Shown: one piece after another, positions 1-8,579 of the stretch
How positions within the stretch are numbered: the stretch's first letter is position 1
Layout of the letters: the number at the start of each line of letters is the position of its first letter
Assembly (NCBI GenBank): GCA_002284615.2
Contig: MU069680.1
Coordinates: 176,358-201,257 of the forward strand
Source of the DNA: Dunaliella salina
Taxonomy: Eukaryota > Chlorophyta > Chlorophyceae > Chlamydomonadales > Dunaliellaceae
Direction of reading: 5' to 3'
DNA: 24,900 nt
The notes under the pieces: model-generated
Told to the model about the DNA's origin: nothing
Seen by the model: only the letters and a program-made list of their open reading frames with translations
Database searches by the model: none
Program-made: the position numbers and the translations under genes

Positions 1-105
1 GTGGGTGTGGGTGTTGGTGTGGGTGTGGGTGTTGGTGTGGGTGTTGGTGTGGGTGTGGGTGTGGGTGTGGGTGTTGGTGTGGGTATTGGTGTGGGTGCTG
101 GCCCT
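1..105. repeat. GGGTGT/GGGTGTT microsatellite
   Basis: The window opens inside a hexamer-like array of GTGGGT and GTTGGT units that decays near position 105. The G-rich strand has regular GGG runs, so it could form G-quadruplexes. No gene is visible in it. Confidence 0.9.
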
Positions 106-539
106 GGGGCAAGGGTCTGGTGCTCCCAGCGGTGCTCCCAGCTAATATCATTGATTACATAATATTACAGAGGAATTGTATGTGATTATATGATGTCAGA
201 TGGCATTATGATATCAGAAAACGTGATTATATGGTATTACATGGCGACAATTTCTGGGGTTTTGGTGGTTTATGGATTATTGTAAAGGACAGATTTTGGG
301 GATCTCAAGCAAAAATCAGCACCATACTTGTAGCCCATCCCGTAATGCGGTGTTGCTCACCTGTTGAAGGCTTCAGCCTGGTGGTCAATGCAATGTGGGT
401 ATGGTCCTGCTGGCCTTGCTGTCCATCCCCCTACAGGGTCACACCAGTAGCTTCTAGCTGCTCCTGTTTTTGCCTGTCTGTCTCTGCTAGCTGCTCTGTG
501 TTTGCCAGCAGCAGCGCACACCCCTGTCGCTGCTGACTG
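106..539. other. Intergenic or intronic DNA, no supported gene
   Basis: Open frames here show no coherent protein. Around 231-265 the sequence resembles 6418-6450 (a shared TTAC-TGGCGAC core followed by GGGGTTTT), suggesting an old dispersed repeat. Confidence 0.4.
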
Positions 540-815
540 CCATTTTTTCCTCCGCAACGGCAATGTGATTCATGCACCTCCTGCCAATTTCTCTGCCCGA
601 TGGCAATGTGATTCATGCTGTCCCTGCATGAACCCTGCGTATCTTTGTGCAATGGCAATGTCATTAATGCTCTGCCGGTGGCTCTGCACAGTGGCCATGC
701 AATCTGTGCTGTGCCAGCCCTGTGCACCACGGCTGAAGCATCAAAATGTGTGCCATGGCACATTTGCAGGCATCGGCAACCTTGCACATTTGCAGGCACC
801 AGCAACCGTGAGAGG
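540..815. repeat. Degenerate short repeats with GGCAATGTGATTCATGC core
   Basis: A core close to GGCAATGTGATTCATGC recurs near 558, 602 and 651, spaced about 45-50 bp. A second pair, built around CATTTGCAGGCA, lies near 759-800. Frames are open on both strands only because the repeats lack stops. Confidence 0.5.
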
Positions 816-874
816 TTACAAGTTAAAGGAGGCCTCCAGTCACAACGACTGACTGCTAGCCTGTTCATAAAAAG
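816..874 (+). repeat. Dispersed repeat A, copy 1
   Basis: It runs from a GGTTACAAG core through AAAGGAGGCCTCC to CGACTGACTGCTAGCCTGTTC. The same order is found in inverted orientation at about 6297-6350, and its 3' half recurs near 19985-20022. It is probably an end of a mobile element, of class unknown. Confidence 0.6.
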
Positions 875-1129
875 AAAAAAGTTCCAGCAACCATGAGAGC
901 ACAGGTGCAAATGCTCTCCCTTGCGGCCTAGCTCTCCCCAAAAAGCCCCTGACTCATCCATACCAATCATGAAGCCTGCAACAGGGGACGCCAAATCTCC
1001 TATCACATCCCCATGTTTCTCTTGCCTCTGAACCACGCTCCATTTGCACACTGGAGGGGCATATGCTCTTTATGTTGACTGACCGATTGCAAGCGACTGA
1101 GCTATGCATGTGGTGCCCTCGCCTCCTGC

Positions 1130-2010
1130 TGTGCCTGAAGAGCTTCTCTCATTTGATCGATCTACACATTGCAGGTATGCCACACCTTTGACCTGCTGTC
1201 CTTGGACAGGCCGTCACTATGGCCCTCATGCACCTTGCAACATCTGTTCAACTCCTGTGCACCCTTTGACCTGCTGTACACAACCCCCCGTCCCACCCAG
1301 GCATGCAACGCACCGCTCGGCCTGCTTTGTGTTGACCGATCAACTGCAAAAGCAACTGAGCTGTGCATGTTGCTCAACACCAGCATGCACCACACCGCTG
1401 AGCCTGATACGTGCAACCCTCAAATCTATTCATTGCATTCGTGCACAGCTTGACCTCCATCTGCCATCAGGCCCTCAATCCTAGTCACTGCAGGCATGCA
1501 ATACCGTTGGGCATGATCCATCTTTTTCCAAGGGGTGCGTAATGCGGAATGGGATTTTTCAGGGGGGTGTGTGAAGGTGCAGAATCGGGGAAATTATTCC
1601 GTGAAGGGGGAAAAAGTGCGTAACAGCAGGGGAAGGGGGGCGTACTACAGCATGCGTAATGCAAAAAAAAAAAAAAAAAAAAAAACTTTGAGCAGGGTGT
1701 GTACTGATGCGTAATGGAGAAATTCAATTGCTGGAAAATGGTGTGGTGCGAACTGGTCACAGGTTGGTACGGTAATTGACCTGCTATCATGCAACCCTCA
1801 CTCTAATTCCTTGGATTCTTGCACAGCTCATCTGCTGTCAACAGCCCCCATTCTATTCATTGCAGGCATGCACAACTTGACCTGCTTTGTGCAACCCTCA
1901 ATTATGTTTGTTGCATTCTTGCACACCTTCACTTGCCATCTGCAACCCAAACAAATCCATTGCAGGCATGCACCGCTTGACCTGCTAACCACAACCCTCA
2001 CAGCCCCTGG
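1130..2010 (+). repeat. Degenerate ~70 bp repeat array interrupted by a mobile element
   Basis: Blocks such as CATTGCAGGCATGCAC, CTTGACCTGCT and CAACCCTCA recur in the same order near 1169, 1250, 1445, 1860 and 1960. The array is broken at 1503-1773 by an inserted element. The open frames within it (for example 1104-1484) are repeat artefacts. Confidence 0.6.
1503..1773. mobile_element. Short non-autonomous DNA element with TACCGT tips
   Basis: A 271 bp insert in the surrounding repeat array starts ACCGT and ends ACGGT, flanked on both sides by AAT, a possible 3 bp target duplication. Inside are several GTGCGTAATGC or GTGCGTA motifs and a 23 bp A-run (1664-1686). A diverged relative lies at 24335-24521. 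There is no coding capacity, so it is MITE-like; the superfamily is not assignable. Confidence 0.6.
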
Positions 2011-2113
2011 GGTAGGCCCCCTGAGCCCCACTGGCTTATCCCCTATCGCAAACGACCGCCACTTACAAGGTGATTCAGGGAGGGGGATGTGGATGGTTAG
2101 GCGTGTGTGCATT

Positions 2114-2190
2114 ACCATTGATTGGTGTCTGCATGACAATCGATGGGTGCACTACAATTGATTGGTGTGTTACCGTTGATTGGTGGCAGC
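2114..2190 (+). repeat. Short tandem repeat, ~20 bp TTGATTGGTG unit
   Basis: Four imperfect copies of a unit containing ATTGATTGGTG or ATCGATGGGTG. Confidence 0.6.
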
Positions 2191-2311
2191 GTGGCAAAGA
2201 GGGTGAGACTGGAGAGGGTGTGGAAGTTTTGATTTGCTGCCACCACCTGTCGCAATTTCTGGGCTGCGTCATAAGGATAGCTGGCCTGGAAATGATGTTG
2301 CAAAATTTCAG

Positions 2312-2330
2312 GTGCTGCACGCCATGTCCG
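2312..2330 (+). CDS. GCN1: Possible 19 nt micro-exon of the GCN1-like gene
   Basis: A strong acceptor (AAAATTTCAG) is followed after 19 nt by a strong donor (GTAAGTGAG). It reads VLHAMS plus one base G. The next candidate exon (3699) starts with GT, which completes a Gly codon, so the phases agree. No conserved motif can be judged in six residues, and chance sites are possible. RNA evidence would decide. Confidence 0.3.
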
Positions 2331-2940
2331 GTAAGTGAGCTATGGCTGGCTTGGATGTTGATTCCAGACGCATTATTTTGCCGCACCTACATGCAATCTG
2401 ACTACGGTTGGTGTGCGGAAGCTCACCGCTGTCCGTGCACATGTCTACATTAAAGTTGGCTCTGCTCGTCCATGGCCCCACACCACTGCTTAAGCCATCA
2501 CACCTATAGCCTGACTCGCTGTGTGAGTCCTCCATTTGTGGTGGTGCAGCTGCAATGCGATGCGGAAGTACTAAGACATGGCTGTCGTGATCCATTAGCG
2601 TATTGCATTTATTCAGTAAATTCTGATCTTGTTACAGTTTTTTTTTGCATGTTAATACAAGGTTCAGGCCATGGTGATGCTTTGATTTGATGATGGTGTT
2701 CAGCAGCGGATTCCACAAACCTGTCGGTACATCAGTCCCGAAAGTTGTGTGATCTGTACGTCACCCTAGCTTGCCCAAAAATAGCGGCTCTTTTTTTATG
2801 CATCTTGCCCGGAGTCAAACCAGTGACCTTGGCTCAATGTTGGTTGTATAGTGAGATGTTTGCTTCATTGTAAGGTTGAGCAGGGTGATCAGTGGAGTAT
2901 TCCATTGCATGTCCAACATTGCAATAGATATTGCATGTCC
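2331..2940. other. Non-coding stretch, probably intronic
   Basis: No coherent coding signal is seen. It would be part of the intron before the 3699 exon if the micro-exon is real. A weak tRNA-like B box is present on the minus strand near 2810. Confidence 0.4.
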
Positions 2941-3180
2941 ATTGCATGTCCATGCATGCGCTCGCATTCCGTTGCATGTTCATGCGTGCACTCGCATCCC
3001 ATTGCATGTCCATGCGCGTACTTGCATCCCATTGCATGTCCATGCGCGCACTCGCATTCCATTGCATGTCCATGCGCGCTCTTGCATTCCATAGCATGTC
3101 CATGCGTGCGCTTGCGTTCCGTTGCATGTCCATGCGTGCGCTTGCGTTCCGTTGCATGTCCATGTGTGCACTTGGCATCT
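2941..3180 (+). repeat. 30 bp minisatellite, 8 copies
   Basis: Eight consecutive units start at 2941 and every 30 bp after, with consensus ATTGCATGTCCATGCGYGC plus a variable CTCGCATTCC end. The unit is a multiple of three and nearly stop-free, which explains long open frames on both strands. None looks like a real protein. Confidence 0.9.
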
Positions 3181-3219
3181 AGTGACTTTGGTCTTGAGCA
3201 CTGTGTTCCTGGCTGTGAC

Positions 3220-3330
3220 AGCATGCCACCATTGCATGAGAGCATGCCACCATTGCATGAGAGCATGCCACCATTGCATGAGAGATGTGAGAGCATGCCA
3301 CCATTGCATGAGAGCATGCCACCATTGCTG
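3220..3330 (+). repeat. 21 bp minisatellite, ~5 copies
   Basis: Units of about GCATGCCACCATTGCATGAGA, with one partial unit breaking the register near 3284. The frame encodes SMPPLHE repeats, an artefact of unit length. Confidence 0.9.
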
Positions 3331-3698
3331 GCACACACTTGGCACAGACACGGCATAGACTGAGTGATTGCCTGCAGATTTGTGGGAGTGACCAATGGGG
3401 CGGCATCATTGCTGGCACCATCATTTCCACCATCATCAGAGGCTTGAGCACAAATGATGATGTGAATCAGGATGGTTTGGATCAGGTGATCTGAATCACC
3501 TGTTTCATATGGCCCTGATGTTCAGGTATCACATTGCCACCGTGACTCACAAATGCTACCGCACCCGAGTCCAGTCCCTAAAAGCCACACATGGCAGTTT
3601 CTTTATACATTGTCACGCTACAAATGCTTGCAAGCATTAGTAATTAAACAACATAGAGAGGATCTTTTGCAAAGCTTGCTTTCACTCCACCCTCACAG
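3331..3698. other. Probable intron of the GCN1-like gene
   Basis: There is no coherent coding signal. It contains CATCATT-rich simple sequence and ends at the acceptor CCCTCACAG, before the 3699 exon. Confidence 0.45.
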
Positions 3699-3786
3699 GT
3701 ACTGTCCTGGCCACTGTGGCTGGTTGTGCTGGGCCGCGCCTGGAGGAAGCTGGAGTGGTACAGGCCTGCGTAGACGCCATGATCAA
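3699..3786 (+). CDS. GCN1: GCN1-like exon A
   Basis: Acceptor CCTCACAG, donor GTGAGT. It reads [18 protein letters not shown] then [10 protein letters not shown] plus two bases, and is HEAT-helix-like. It ends in phase 2, which joins both 4075 and 4203 to give MIK-LSRD. Confidence 0.7.
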
Positions 3787-3800
3787 GTGAGTGTGTACCC

Positions 3801-3867
<67 letters not shown>

Positions 3868-4648
3868 GTGTGTATCAATGCTTCGTTGGACAAAGTGCGC
3901 ATCTTGTCAACACCCTCTTGGTGCACTCTGCATCTGGCTGTGTGCTGATTCAGAGATGCAATTAATTGCATGCTGAAGGACCCTGACAAGAACATCCCAG
4001 ACCTACCTACTTATGTATCAGTATGAGTGCCAACAGATAAGGATCTGTCAAACCCTGTGATGCTGTCGCGCCAGGTTATCGCGTGACGAGGAGCAGACCA
4101 TTAAGGTCTGCTGTGTCTGCGCAGCTATGCGCCGCTTTCTGTGTCAGTATGAGAGTTATCATGAAAAAAAGGATCTGCCTGCCCCTTTGTTGCTGTTGCC
4201 AGGTTATCACGGGACAAGGAGCAGCCCATCAAGGTTGCTGCCGGTCGCGCGGCTACGCGACTGGCCATTGGAAACCCACAGACACTTGAAGGTAATCAGC
4301 AATCCCCTCGGATCATCATACCTGTTAAGCTGCAGCCCTCATCGCATTTTTTTGCAGGACGCCACACGAAGCGTCTTTAAGTAGATCTAAAAAGTTTACA
4401 AGGCCAATGATAAGTACCTTGGCTAACAACAAAAATTCTGAAGGCTAATAACAAAAATCTTGGCCGGATTTGTGGTCAGTCTACACTGGTTAGATGGTAT
4501 CAGGTGTGACCCCACACTTAAATGCCCATGTGACTCGTGTGAGCACCAGAAGGCTCCTTCATGTCTTGCATACCGTATCTGGTGCATGAGGGAGCAATCT
4601 GCTGCTTCTTAAGGTCATTTGAATCATGTGCTCGCGCATGGGCGCGCG

Positions 4649-4723
<75 letters not shown>

Positions 4724-7700
4724 CTTGCTTGGCACGAACACGCGCTTCCCCGCAGCTGCGTGCGGCGTGCTTGCTGCGCTCATGGGCCCCGACCAGCCCA
4801 CCGAAGTGTCGCGCCAGGCGCTGCTGTCCGTGCGGCGGCTAGCTGATGCAGTGCGAGCCCAGCAACATGAAGCGGGCGCAGAGGAGGATCCGCTGCAACC
4901 ACACCTGCCCACCATCGTGCCGCCCATGTGCAGCGTGGCGGCCCACACTTCTGGTGAGGGCAGGAACCAAGTGCTGGAGCACTGTAACACCCTAAACCCT
5001 GAACCCTAAGCCCTGAACCCTGAACCCTAAACCCTAAAACCTGTAGGTTATTCAAGGGCCACAGTGGCCTTCTGGGCAATGCCTTTTCAAAAGAGTTACA
5101 GGCACTGAGCACTATTTAAAATGTCAAGTTTAAATTACATTTAAAATGTAAAAACAAGATTTAAGATTCTTGTTTTACTTATTGAATTAGAAAGAAATCT
5201 GAATCATTACTTTCAGAATTGTTATTAGTAGTATCAGACGTATTAGACGTTGAAGGAGAAAGATAAAGGTCTGATAGTAATGTAAATAAGGCACGATCCC
5301 CTAATTGACGAGGGACAACACCTTCTGGTTCAGATAATAATGGTCAGCTATGTTTAAGTAAAAGTCTAATATGTATAAAAGTGAAGATTCTCCTTCAGCC
5401 ATTTCAAATAATGTTTTACCTTTTTACCTTTTACTCTTGAAATTCTAATATCTTCAATTAAAGGTTAAACCTTTAAAGCGGGCATACGACAAGCTTCGAC
5501 ATATTTGTCTGTAGATCTCTTTTAGATGTACGGACGTAGCAAAACTGTTACAGGCAAACAGTGGCGCACTTTGGACAGAAATTCCGCGCCTGTGCCTTGA
5601 CTTTTCCGGATAAAAACTAGAGAGAATTGACATTCAGGGGTCCTGGACTTTCCTTGCTGAATTCCGCGGCGGAAGGTGCCAGTCGGAATCTGTGGCTGTC
5701 CGGGCGCATGGAGGGCGGACAAGGGTGGAGTGAGGTCCTTTTTGCTTGAGCTCCTCTTCAAACAGCATAATATCATGAAGTGGACGTAGAGTTGAAACCG
5801 CTGCATTCACACTTACACACCACCGTGCCGCCCATGTACTGTGTGGCGGCCTACACTTCTGGTCAGGGGAGAAGAAACTAGGCTCTGAGCATTAAGGGTG
5901 GGCATCATTAAAGGATGTGTGGTTGAGGATTTTTGCGGCTCTTTTTAGCTTATTTGTCTTCTCTGCTTCATGATGCAGGGAAGGTTTCCCTCTGTCAACA
6001 TTGATTTCTTTTCTTTCTTCGAAGATGCAGCGTGGCAGCCCACAATTCTAATGAGGGGAGAAACCAAGCACTGAGCACGGAGCAGAAAGGGTTAGTGTGG
6101 TGAAGGGGTGTGCAGCGTGGCAGCCCACACTGCTTGTGGGAAGGAAGGGCAACGCAGGGTGGTGGTGTGAAGATGAGGTTGCCAGCCATCGTGCCACCCG
6201 TGTGCAGCGTGGCAACCCACGCTTCTGGTGAGGGCAAGAGGCAAGGGAGGGGGGTGGTGTGATGGAGGTCACACAAGATAAATGCTTGGGTAGAAACAGG
6301 CTAGCAGTCAGTCGATTTGACCGGAGGCCTCCTTTTACTTGTAACCTTGTAACCTATAATAGAAAACCACTTCCCACATGAATGGGGGTTCCTCAAGGTT
6401 TCGCTCATTATAATAATATTACCGTGGCGACACTGGGGGTTTTACGATTAATTAAATAATTATTCAGGCATCTCGTAATATGAAATGACTTTTAAAATTG
6501 CTTCTTCAAGGGCTTGTGAAAGGTGCGGGATTGTATTAAGCAATTAGTAAGGCTGCACAATGCAGCCATATGCCCCTAGGGGCAAAGAACCCTGTTTGAC
6601 ATGGGAGCTGCCAAGCATGCAAGATGTGGCAGCTGAGGCTGCTGCAGGTGTGGGGGAAGCAGTGCAGGCAGGGAAAGCGTGCTTGGAAGAGCTTGCAGGT
6701 ATTGTTCAGGACTTTATGGACCCCACTGCTCAGGGCGAGGGGACAGGCAGGGGCGGGGGCAGGGGTAGGGGCAGGAGCAAGGGCAAGAGGAGCAGAGGGC
6801 GAGGAAGGGCTTCCACTGGAAGCCTTAGGAACCGATGGAGGTGTCCGAGATCACCACGGAATCCTCAGATGAAGAGGCGGAAGAGGCGAGTAGAGATAAA
6901 GAGCCCATGTTTGACACAAAAACGCAGGGGTTCGCAAACTTTGACTTGTTTTGGCGGACCTCGTAAACCCTTGATGCTCGCAAATTAATTAATGAAATCA
7001 TTTTGGGACCTCGTGGTAAATCAGTGTCGTAATACATTAGTGCCGCTACAGTATAGAAAATAATCACGTTGTATTATTTTAGGAACAGGGATGCCTCATG
7101 GGTCACTCCAGTGTGCAGCATGCGAAGGTGCGTGCAAGCAAGGTTGGTCAGGATTCTGTGTGACTGGCTGCTCGTGCCTCCCTGGTTTGCTATTGCTGTT
7201 TGGCTGTTGGCAACCTGGCTGGCAGTTGGTTGGTCAACACGGGGCATGGTTTTACACAGAGGACCAGGATACAGAGGCACAGAAAATGCAATACAGCGGC
7301 CCTGCCCGCTGACTCGATCCACTCCCCCCAAGACCCAGGGCCATCACTTCATGAGGCCCTGTCTAACTTCCTCGTCGCAAAACTGCCATCCAAACCAATG
7401 TTACTCACCACTCAATTACTTCATCACACCCTGTCAATTCCATCACCTTTCCATTGCTTGATGGGACCCTGTCAACTCCATCACTTTTCCACCACTTCAT
7501 TAGACCCTCCACTTTCCACCACTCCATCACTTTTCCACCACCTCATGAGACCCTGACCTTTCATTACTTGATGGGACCCTGTCAGCTCCATTACTTTTCC
7601 ACCACTTCATTAGACCCTCCACTTTCCACCACTCCATCACTTTTCCACCACCTCATGAGACCCTGACCTTTCCATTGCTTGATGGGACCCTGTCAACTCC

Positions 7701-8020
7701 ATCACTTTTCCACCATTTCATTAGACCCTCCATTTTCCACCACTCCATCACTTTTCCACCACCTCATGAGACCCTTTCTAACACCATCACTTCTCCATCA
7801 CTTGGTTACTGTGGCAGGCCCTGTCCGAGGAACCGCCGAGCGCTCGCTGTGCCGTGTGCTTGATATGGACCCCGTCTCTGGCTCTCCAGGCGAGGGTGTG
7901 GCCAAGTACTTGGCCGCAGGTCCAGGGGGCACTGTCCGCTCCCTATTGACGGAGCCCTTCCTGCGGCGCGTGGCTAGAATTAGTTTTGACGATGAGCTGT
8001 TCACTGCAGAGGAGTACTAA
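3699..8020 (+). CDS. GCN1: GCN1-like translational regulator, C-terminal HEAT-repeat part
   Basis: GCN1 is a large cytosolic ribosome-associated HEAT-repeat protein that helps activate the eIF2-alpha kinase GCN2 and senses stalled or collided ribosomes. Here I see its 3' end: exons 3699-3786, 4203-4291, 4756-4953 and 7818-8020, plus optional 4075-4146. Phases join without conflict (2/2, 1/1, 1/1). The joined protein reads as alternating helices, with blocks [50 protein letters not shown] and [14 protein letters not shown]. From memory, the last blocks match the order in plant GCN1, where a VPP...P-V-R-AAER...ALH segment is followed by a KYLTG-D-RRLSK-like tail; here the tail is KYLAAGPGG...[13 protein letters not shown] and ends with TAA. 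The 5' part lies upstream of the window or in unrecognised exons. Any C-terminal HEAT protein is the alternative; GCN1 is my best reading. Confidence 0.72.
3802..3873 (+). repeat. (TG)n microsatellite in the intron after exon A
   Basis: An uninterrupted TG run to about 3866, then a short broken tail. It lies 15 nt inside the intron, after donor GTGAGT. It is complementary to the (CA)n tract at 4653-4719 in a later intron. Confidence 0.98.
3954..4020 (+). other. Doubtful 67 nt exon with a frame-breaking end
   Basis: Acceptor GATTCAG, then a reading continuing exon A as [23 protein letters not shown], then donor GTATGAG. Entry phase fits exon A, but the end is phase 0 and fits neither 4075 nor 4203, which both need phase 2. 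It is either a non-coding accident, a relic, or a poison exon whose inclusion breaks the frame. Confidence 0.3.
4017..4256 (+). repeat. Tandem duplication of intron end plus exon start, two ~115-125 bp units
   Basis: Unit 1 (about 4017-4140) and unit 2 (about 4143-4256) both run TCAGTATGAG, then AAGGATCTG, then a CCAGGTTATC acceptor region, then an exon encoding LSRD-EQ-IKV. The units have diverged. Unit 2 keeps the conserved-looking exon. Confidence 0.8.
4075..4146 (+). CDS. GCN1: GCN1-like duplicated exon C1, possible cassette exon
   Basis: 72 nt, 24 codons, entering and leaving in phase 2, so it can be included or skipped without changing frame. It reads [11 protein letters not shown] and then a Cys-rich [12 protein letters not shown] that has lost the AAGRAATRL pattern of its partner C2. 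It may be a decaying duplicate or an alternative exon. Confidence 0.4.
4203..4291 (+). CDS. GCN1: GCN1-like exon C2
   Basis: Acceptor TTGCCAG, donor GTAATC. It reads [20 protein letters not shown] then AIGNPQTLE plus one base, an amphipathic HEAT helix. The phase-1 end joins 4756 through a GCT Ala codon. Confidence 0.75.
4653..4719 (+). repeat. (CA)n microsatellite just before exon 4756
   Basis: About 33 uninterrupted CA units, preceded by a short CGCGCGCACG stretch. It ends 36 bp before the exon. Confidence 0.98.
4756..4953 (+). CDS. GCN1: GCN1-like penultimate exon
   Basis: Acceptor TTCCCCGCAG, donor GTGAGG. It encodes [20 protein letters not shown], then [15 protein letters not shown], an acidic linker, then [16 protein letters not shown] plus one base. 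It is GC-rich with clear coding character. Its 3' end, and the donor in some copies, is repeated four more times in the next intron. Confidence 0.78.
4990..5038 (+). repeat. Interstitial telomere-like tract, 7 heptamers
   Basis: Exactly seven consecutive 7 bp units: three CCCTAAA, three CCCTGAA and one CCCTAAG. This is the complement of the plant-type TTTAGGG telomere repeat with point changes. It lies 37 bp inside the last GCN1 intron. Confidence 0.88.
5179..5520 (-). pseudogene. AT-rich decayed coding fragment, unknown origin
   Basis: On the minus strand three frames read one after another like a single broken protein. A first part in frame ([16 protein letters not shown], one TAA, then [14 protein letters not shown]) is followed by [15 protein letters not shown] in a second frame. 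[20 protein letters not shown] follows in a third, with a Ser/Thr/Asn-rich tail ending in TAA near 5179. Base composition is far more AT-rich than the GCN1 exons. I do not recognise the protein. An organellar or foreign insertion is possible but unproven. Confidence 0.45.
5521..5816. other. Intron sequence without recognised content
   Basis: A minus-strand open frame of 94 codons spans 5522-5806 but has no recognisable motif or coherent composition. I do not call it a gene. Confidence 0.3.
5817..6250 (+). repeat. Four decayed copies of the GCN1-like exon end in the intron
   Basis: Copies near 5818-5895, 6025-6080, 6108-6155 and 6182-6245 resemble 4908-4985: CGTGCCGCCCATGTGCAGCG, then TGGC-GCCCACACTTCTG, then GTGAGGGCAGGAACCAAG. 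The first and last keep the exon part plus a donor-like G-GTGAGGG or GTCAGGG junction. Confidence 0.75.
6297..6350 (-). repeat. Dispersed repeat A, copy 2, inverted
   Basis: The reverse complement reads GGTTACAAG, AAAGGAGGCCTCC, CGACTGACTGCTAGCCTGTT, in the same order as 816-874. Confidence 0.65.
6560..6966 (+). pseudogene. Frameshifted ORF with GR-rich and acidic parts
   Basis: From ATG 6560 the frame encodes an Ala/Glu helix-rich part ([20 protein letters not shown]), then [20 protein letters not shown]. Near 6830 the sense appears to switch frame to [20 protein letters not shown] then [20 protein letters not shown] and a stop at about 6966. The basic GR-rich and acidic DEE blocks look like a nucleic-acid-associated protein of a mobile element. 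No domain is recognised. It sits within the last GCN1 intron. Confidence 0.35.
7420..7800 (+). repeat. ~110 bp minisatellite, about 3 copies, just before the last GCN1 exon
   Basis: Units start near 7451, 7561 and 7671 (CATTGCTTGATGGGACCCTG), each with two internal CTCCATCACTTTTCCACCAC-like sub-units and CATGAGACCCT. The strand is strongly pyrimidine-rich and leads directly to the acceptor at 7817, so it may serve as an extended polypyrimidine tract. Confidence 0.88.
7818..8020 (+). CDS. GCN1: GCN1-like last exon
   Basis: Acceptor CTGTGGCAG. The first two bases complete Gly with the previous exon. It encodes [17 protein letters not shown], a Gly-rich loop, [38 protein letters not shown] and TAA. 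Strong codon character and a phase match support it. Confidence 0.75.
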
Positions 8021-8280
8021 CTGCTCCCCCTTGGGTGCTCTCGTGTTTGTGTTTAGCTGAGTGAGATACGGGAAACCTCCTAGGGGGGAAGGGGGCTCTG
8101 CAATGTGAGGTTCAGGGTGGGATTTGTTCCTACATATGGAATGTTGGGAAGGGGACTGTGCCAGTCCCAGTAGTGAAGGGCATTGGAAAACATGGACAGC
8201 TTCGAGTAGGTTGTTCAATGAAGCAGGTCTTGACATGAGGACGCAGAGCTTGTTGCAGGTTCGTGTTCTGTTTACCACAC
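8021..8280 (+). other. Probable 3' UTR and downstream region of the GCN1-like gene
   Basis: No clear AATAAA or TGTAA polyadenylation signal is evident close to the TAA. Nothing else is recognised. Confidence 0.35.
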
Positions 8281-8282
8281 AT

Positions 8283-8398
8283 TTGAAATTAATAACATCA
8301 ACAGAGCTCAGCTGTGATACACGAAGAAGGTCAGGACCCAAATTGATAACATCAACAAAGCTCGGCTGCAGTGCACAAAGAAGGTCCAGATCCAGCTC
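8283..8398 (+). repeat. ~55 bp direct duplication
   Basis: AACATCAACAGAGCTCAGCTG and its partner AACATCAACAAAGCTCGGCTG, each followed by CAC-AAGAAGGTC, occur about 55 bp apart. The following CCAGCTCAATTGG also recurs near 8507. Confidence 0.65.
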
Positions 8399-8579
8399 AA
8401 TTGGTTACAAAGAGGTTACAAAGAGAGGAAAGGGGCATCAGTCGACACGCGCAACTGCTAGGCCATAATTTAATCAAGCAATTATGAAAGGGTCTGCAGC
8501 TAAATCCAGCTCAATTGGAACGATCGGTCACCACCTGTCGGACATAGTGACCGTCTCTGTGACATGCATGACATTTCCA

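Noticed and set aside
431..1051. 206-codon minus-strand frame
   Set aside because: Overlaps degenerate repeats; residue order shows no domain and no splice-supported neighbours.
2780..2880. tRNA or tRNA-derived SINE on the minus strand (GGTTTGACTCC B-box-like, followed by an A-run)
   Set aside because: No acceptable cloverleaf or A box; a single motif is too weak.
2941..3330. CRISPR-like array
   Set aside because: Tandem units abut without unique spacers, and the genome is eukaryotic.
2851..3395. Long open frames on both strands (up to 170 codons) over 2851-3395
   Set aside because: Produced by 30 bp and 21 bp minisatellites whose unit length is divisible by three and lacks stops.
3954..4020. 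Treating this as a constitutive GCN1 exon
   Set aside because: Its end phase (0) fits neither downstream exon; kept only as a doubtful element.
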